Shown here in pieces: positions 11,407-13,592 of a DNA stretch of 13,592 nt. Numbering within the stretch: position 1 is the first letter of the stretch; each line of letters starts with the position of its first letter. The position numbers and the translations under genes are program-made. Under the pieces are notes generated by a model. It was not told where the DNA came from, did not search any database, and saw only the letters and a list, made by a program, of their open reading frames with translations. Source of the stretch: Pseudomonadota bacterium (GTDB taxonomy: Bacteria > Pseudomonadota > Gammaproteobacteria > Burkholderiales > Burkholderiaceae_E). The stretch is from assembly GCA_023388075.1 (NCBI GenBank), contig JAEWGX010000108.1, forward strand, positions 1 to 13,592. The letters run 5' to 3'.

Positions 11407-12534
11407 GATGACACCTTCCACCAGCCAGTCCATCTGCTGCAGGACGCCGTCGGTGAGAAAACCCTCCTCGAGCATCAACCGGCCGTCGTTGGCGCGGAGC
11501 GGGCCGCCGAACGGCAGGAGCTTGCCTTCGATGATGCCGGATTCGGCCTTCCGGATCTGACGCCGCACCGCCGCCGGCACCCGCTTGGCGATCGGCTCCA
11601 GACGCACGAAATCCGCCGCGAGCCCGCTCCAGGTATTGCCGGTCTCCCACCGACCCTCCAGCACCGCCCGGGCGCGCCGGATGTAGTAGCGCCCCCAGTG
11701 ATGCGTGACCGAGGCGAGGTGCATGGTGGGCGCGGCTTCCGACAGGTCCGAGTGATAGCCGATGAGGAGACGCTTCTTCTGCTCGGCCACCTCCGCGACC
11801 GCCGCGGTGTCGGTATGGTGGGTGAGGAGGTCCGCACCCTGGGAGATCAGGGAGAGCGCGGCGTCGCGCTCACGCTCCTCGTCATACCAGCTGTTGACGA
11901 AAATCACCCTGACCTCCAGCTTCGGGTTCACCGTCCGCGCGGCGATGGTGAAGGCGTTGATGCCCTGGAGGACCTCGGGGATGGGCATGGCGGCGACATA
12001 GCCGATCACGCCGCTCTCGCTGGCATGGCCGGCGAGCAGTCCGGCGAGATAACGGCCTTCGTAGAACCGCGCGTTGTAGACGGCCACGTTCTCGGAGACC
12101 TTGTAGCCGGTGGCGTTCTCGAACGCGAATCCCCCGAACTCGCGGGCCACCCGCACGGTGGGATCCATGAAGCCGAACGCGGTCGTGAAGATCAGCCGGC
12201 GACCCTGACTGACCATGTCGCGGATCACCCGCTCGGCCTCCGGCCCTTCCGGCACCCGCTCGACGTAGGCGGCCTCGACGTCGGCGCCGAGCGCCGCCTC
12301 GAGCGCCCGGCGGCCCAACTCGTGCTGGCGCGTCCAGCCGGGCTCGTTGATGAGCCCCACGTAGACGAAGCCGACCTTGAGCGGCTTGTCCACCGGCGCC
12401 CGCGGCTGCGCGAGCAGCCGGCCGGTTGGCGATGCGAGGGCGAGACCCGCGCCGGCAGCGGCGATGGCCCTGATGCGATCTCTCTTCAAGCGGCGGAACC
12501 TGGTCGAAAGCGAGGGGGCGCGGTCAGCTGCCAC
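11392..12534 (-). CDS. BMP/PnrA-family ABC transporter substrate-binding protein, copy 1
   Basis: This is a predicted exported solute-binding protein of the Bmp family (PnrA-like, periplasmic-binding-protein fold), which delivers a ligand, often a nucleoside in studied members, to an ABC permease. The 380-residue product has an N-terminal export signal: a basic stretch (RFRRLKRDRIR, residues 13-22) and a hydrophobic Ala/Gly/Leu run to about 42. The mature part starts at about KPLKVGFVYVG and keeps the conserved pattern NEPGWTRQHELGR (W67, H71). Further family blocks are LIFTTAFGFMDP, YEGRYLAGLLAG, VIGYVAAMPIPEV, VIFVNSWYDEERERD (W216), ISQGADLLTHHTDT and NTWSGLAADFV. The GTG start at 12534 overlaps the upstream paralogue by 11 bases and has no good Shine-Dalgarno. 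An in-frame TTG at 12489 would give a neater signal peptide (MKRDRIRAIAAAG...) and a 365-residue protein. It converges with glgX. The ligand is unknown; no permease or ATPase gene is in the window. Confidence 0.88.
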   Translation of the reverse strand: MAADRAPSLSTRFRRLKRDRIRAIAAAGAGLALASPTGRLLAQPRAPVDKPLKVGFVYVGLINEPGWTRQHELGRRALEAALGADVEAAYVERVPEGPEAERVIRDMVSQGRRLIFTTAFGFMDPTVRVAREFGGFAFENATGYKVSENVAVYNARFYEGRYLAGLLAGHASESGVIGYVAAMPIPEVLQGINAFTIAARTVNPKLEVRVIFVNSWYDEERERDAALSLISQGADLLTHHTDTAAVAEVAEQKKRLLIGYHSDLSEAAPTMHLASVTHHWGRYYIRRARAVLEGRWETGNTWSGLAADFVRLEPIAKRVPAAVRRQIRKAESGIIEGKLLPFGGPLRANDGRLMLEEGFLTDGVLQQMDWLVEGVIGKVR

Positions 12535-13592
12535 CGCCGGGGACGCGGCCCTCGACGCCCTTCACGTAGAACATGATGTCCGCGACGAAGCGGTCATCCG
12601 CGATGGTGCCGGTCGGCAGGATCTCCTTGTTCTCGGAGGTCAGCATCGGCCCCTTCCATATGCGCAGGCTGCCATCGACGAGTGCCTTGCGACGCTCGGC
12701 CACGACCGCCTTCACGTCGTCCGGAACGGCGTCCGAAAGGCCGACCAGGTCGACCGCGCCTTCCCCGATGCCGGCCCAGGTGGAGCTGCCCTTCCATTCG
12801 CCGGCCAGCAGCTGGCTCACCGACCGGGTGTAGTACGGTCCCCAGTTGACCACCACCGAGCCGAGGTGCGCCTTGCCGCCATGCTCGCGCATGTCGCTGC
12901 CCCAGCCGAACGCATGCTTGCCTGCCTTCTCCGCCACCTGCAGGGGAGCGGGCGAGCCGGTGTTCTGCAGCAGGATGTCGGCCCCGGCGCCGATGAGCGC
13001 CTGCGCCGCCTCGGCCTCGCGGCCGGGATCGAACCAGCCGTTCACCCACGCAACCTTGGTGCGGGCGGCGGGGTTGACCGACTGCGCGCCGAGCGCGAAG
13101 GCGTCGATGTTGCGGATGACTTCGGGTACCGGCACCGATGCCACGAACCCCACGATGTCGGTGTGCGTCATCTTCCCGGCGACGATGCCGGCCAGGTACG
13201 CCCCCTGGTAGGTCCGAGTGCCATAGCCTCGGAGGTTGCGCGCCCGCTCGATGCCGGCGGCGTGCTCCCACTTCACCGCCGGGAACTCGCCGGCGAGACG
13301 CCTGACGACATCGAGGTGACCGGGCACGGTGGTGAAGACAAGCTCGTGGCCTTGCGTGGCGAGCTGCCGCAGCGTGCCTTCGACATCGGCCTCCGGCCCG
13401 AGCGCCTGCACCACCGTCGAGCGCACCTTGCCGCCCAAGGCGGCCTCCATCTCCTGGCGGCCTCGCTCGTGCGACTTCATGAGCGCACCGACCTCCTGGC
13501 CGTTCCGGGAGGCAGGGGCGGTATAGACGAAGGCGACCGAGAGGACCGTGTCCGCGGTCGAATCGGCGGCGGCGGCCTGGGCGCTGCCGACG
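12524..13592 (-). CDS. BMP/PnrA-family ABC transporter substrate-binding protein, copy 2 (5' end outside window)
   Basis: This is a second Bmp-family solute-binding protein directly upstream of copy 1 on the same strand. The frame stays open to the right edge, giving 355 visible residues; a Met at 13480 is internal, because the conserved first strand (LSVAFVYTAP) lies upstream of it. The first visible residues (VGSAQAAAAD) look like the end of a signal peptide with an Ala-x-Ala cleavage site. Blocks shared with copy 1 are LVFTTVPGHLDVV, YQGAYLAGIVAG, IVGFVASVPVPEVIRNIDAF, VAWVNGWFDPGREAEAAQAL, GADILLQNTGS and STWAGIGEGAVDLV. Where copy 1 has the GWTRQH segment, this protein has five more residues and no Trp (RNGQEVGALMKSHERGR), so its ligand contacts probably differ. 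The pair is most likely a tandem duplication in one operon whose other genes lie to the right. Confidence 0.88.
   Translation of the reverse strand, partial: VGSAQAAAADSTADTVLSVAFVYTAPASRNGQEVGALMKSHERGRQEMEAALGGKVRSTVVQALGPEADVEGTLRQLATQGHELVFTTVPGHLDVVRRLAGEFPAVKWEHAAGIERARNLRGYGTRTYQGAYLAGIVAGKMTHTDIVGFVASVPVPEVIRNIDAFALGAQSVNPAARTKVAWVNGWFDPGREAEAAQALIGAGADILLQNTGSPAPLQVAEKAGKHAFGWGSDMREHGGKAHLGSVVVNWGPYYTRSVSQLLAGEWKGSSTWAGIGEGAVDLVGLSDAVPDDVKAVVAERRKALVDGSLRIWKGPMLTSENKEILPTGTIADDRFVADIMFYVKGVEGRVPGGGS

Noticed and set aside
11356..12576. + strand open frame (about 406 codons) opposite the first binding protein
   Set aside because: The - strand reading gives a clear BMP-family protein with a signal peptide; the + strand translation has no recognisable fold.
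13478..13480. ATG at 13480 as the start of the second binding protein
   Set aside because: The frame continues upstream to the window edge and encodes the conserved first strand and the end of a signal peptide, so this Met is internal.

Overview
The window is very GC-rich (roughly 70% by eye) and almost fully coding. It suggests a high-GC proteobacterium, most likely a betaproteobacterium. That placement is an inference from the fused trehalose synthase/maltokinase, the glgE gene neighbourhood and the Bmp-type binding proteins; no rRNA or other marker gene is present.

Positions 1-11337 (+ strand) hold a tightly packed alpha-glucan/trehalose gene cluster: the 3' end of glgB (branching enzyme), glgE (maltose-1-phosphate maltosyltransferase), a treS-maltokinase fusion, treY (maltooligosyltrehalose synthase) and glgX (debranching enzyme). 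Junctions are a 4-base overlap, a 13-base gap, an 86-base gap and a 4-base overlap, so the genes are probably one transcription unit whose promoter lies left of the window. Together they encode the whole GlgE route: trehalose to maltose (TreS), maltose to maltose-1-phosphate (maltokinase), elongation of alpha-1,4-glucan (GlgE) and branching (GlgB). They also encode part of the reverse route, in which GlgX debranches the glucan and TreY converts chain ends to a trehalosyl end. TreZ, which would release the trehalose, is not in the window.

Positions 11338-11391 are a short convergent intergenic region with potential secondary structure and a small degenerate 12-base repeat. Positions 11392-13592 (- strand) hold two overlapping tandem genes for periplasmic substrate-binding proteins of the BMP/PnrA (Bmp, basic membrane protein) family. 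The upstream one runs off the right edge. Their permease and ATPase partners are not in the window, and nothing in the sequence links them functionally to the glucan genes.

No tRNA, rRNA, CRISPR array, insertion sequence or phage gene was seen. No stretch above 300 bases lacks a gene. I did not find a convincing novel system; the most notable points are the glucan-trehalose cycle architecture and the diverged paired BMP proteins.
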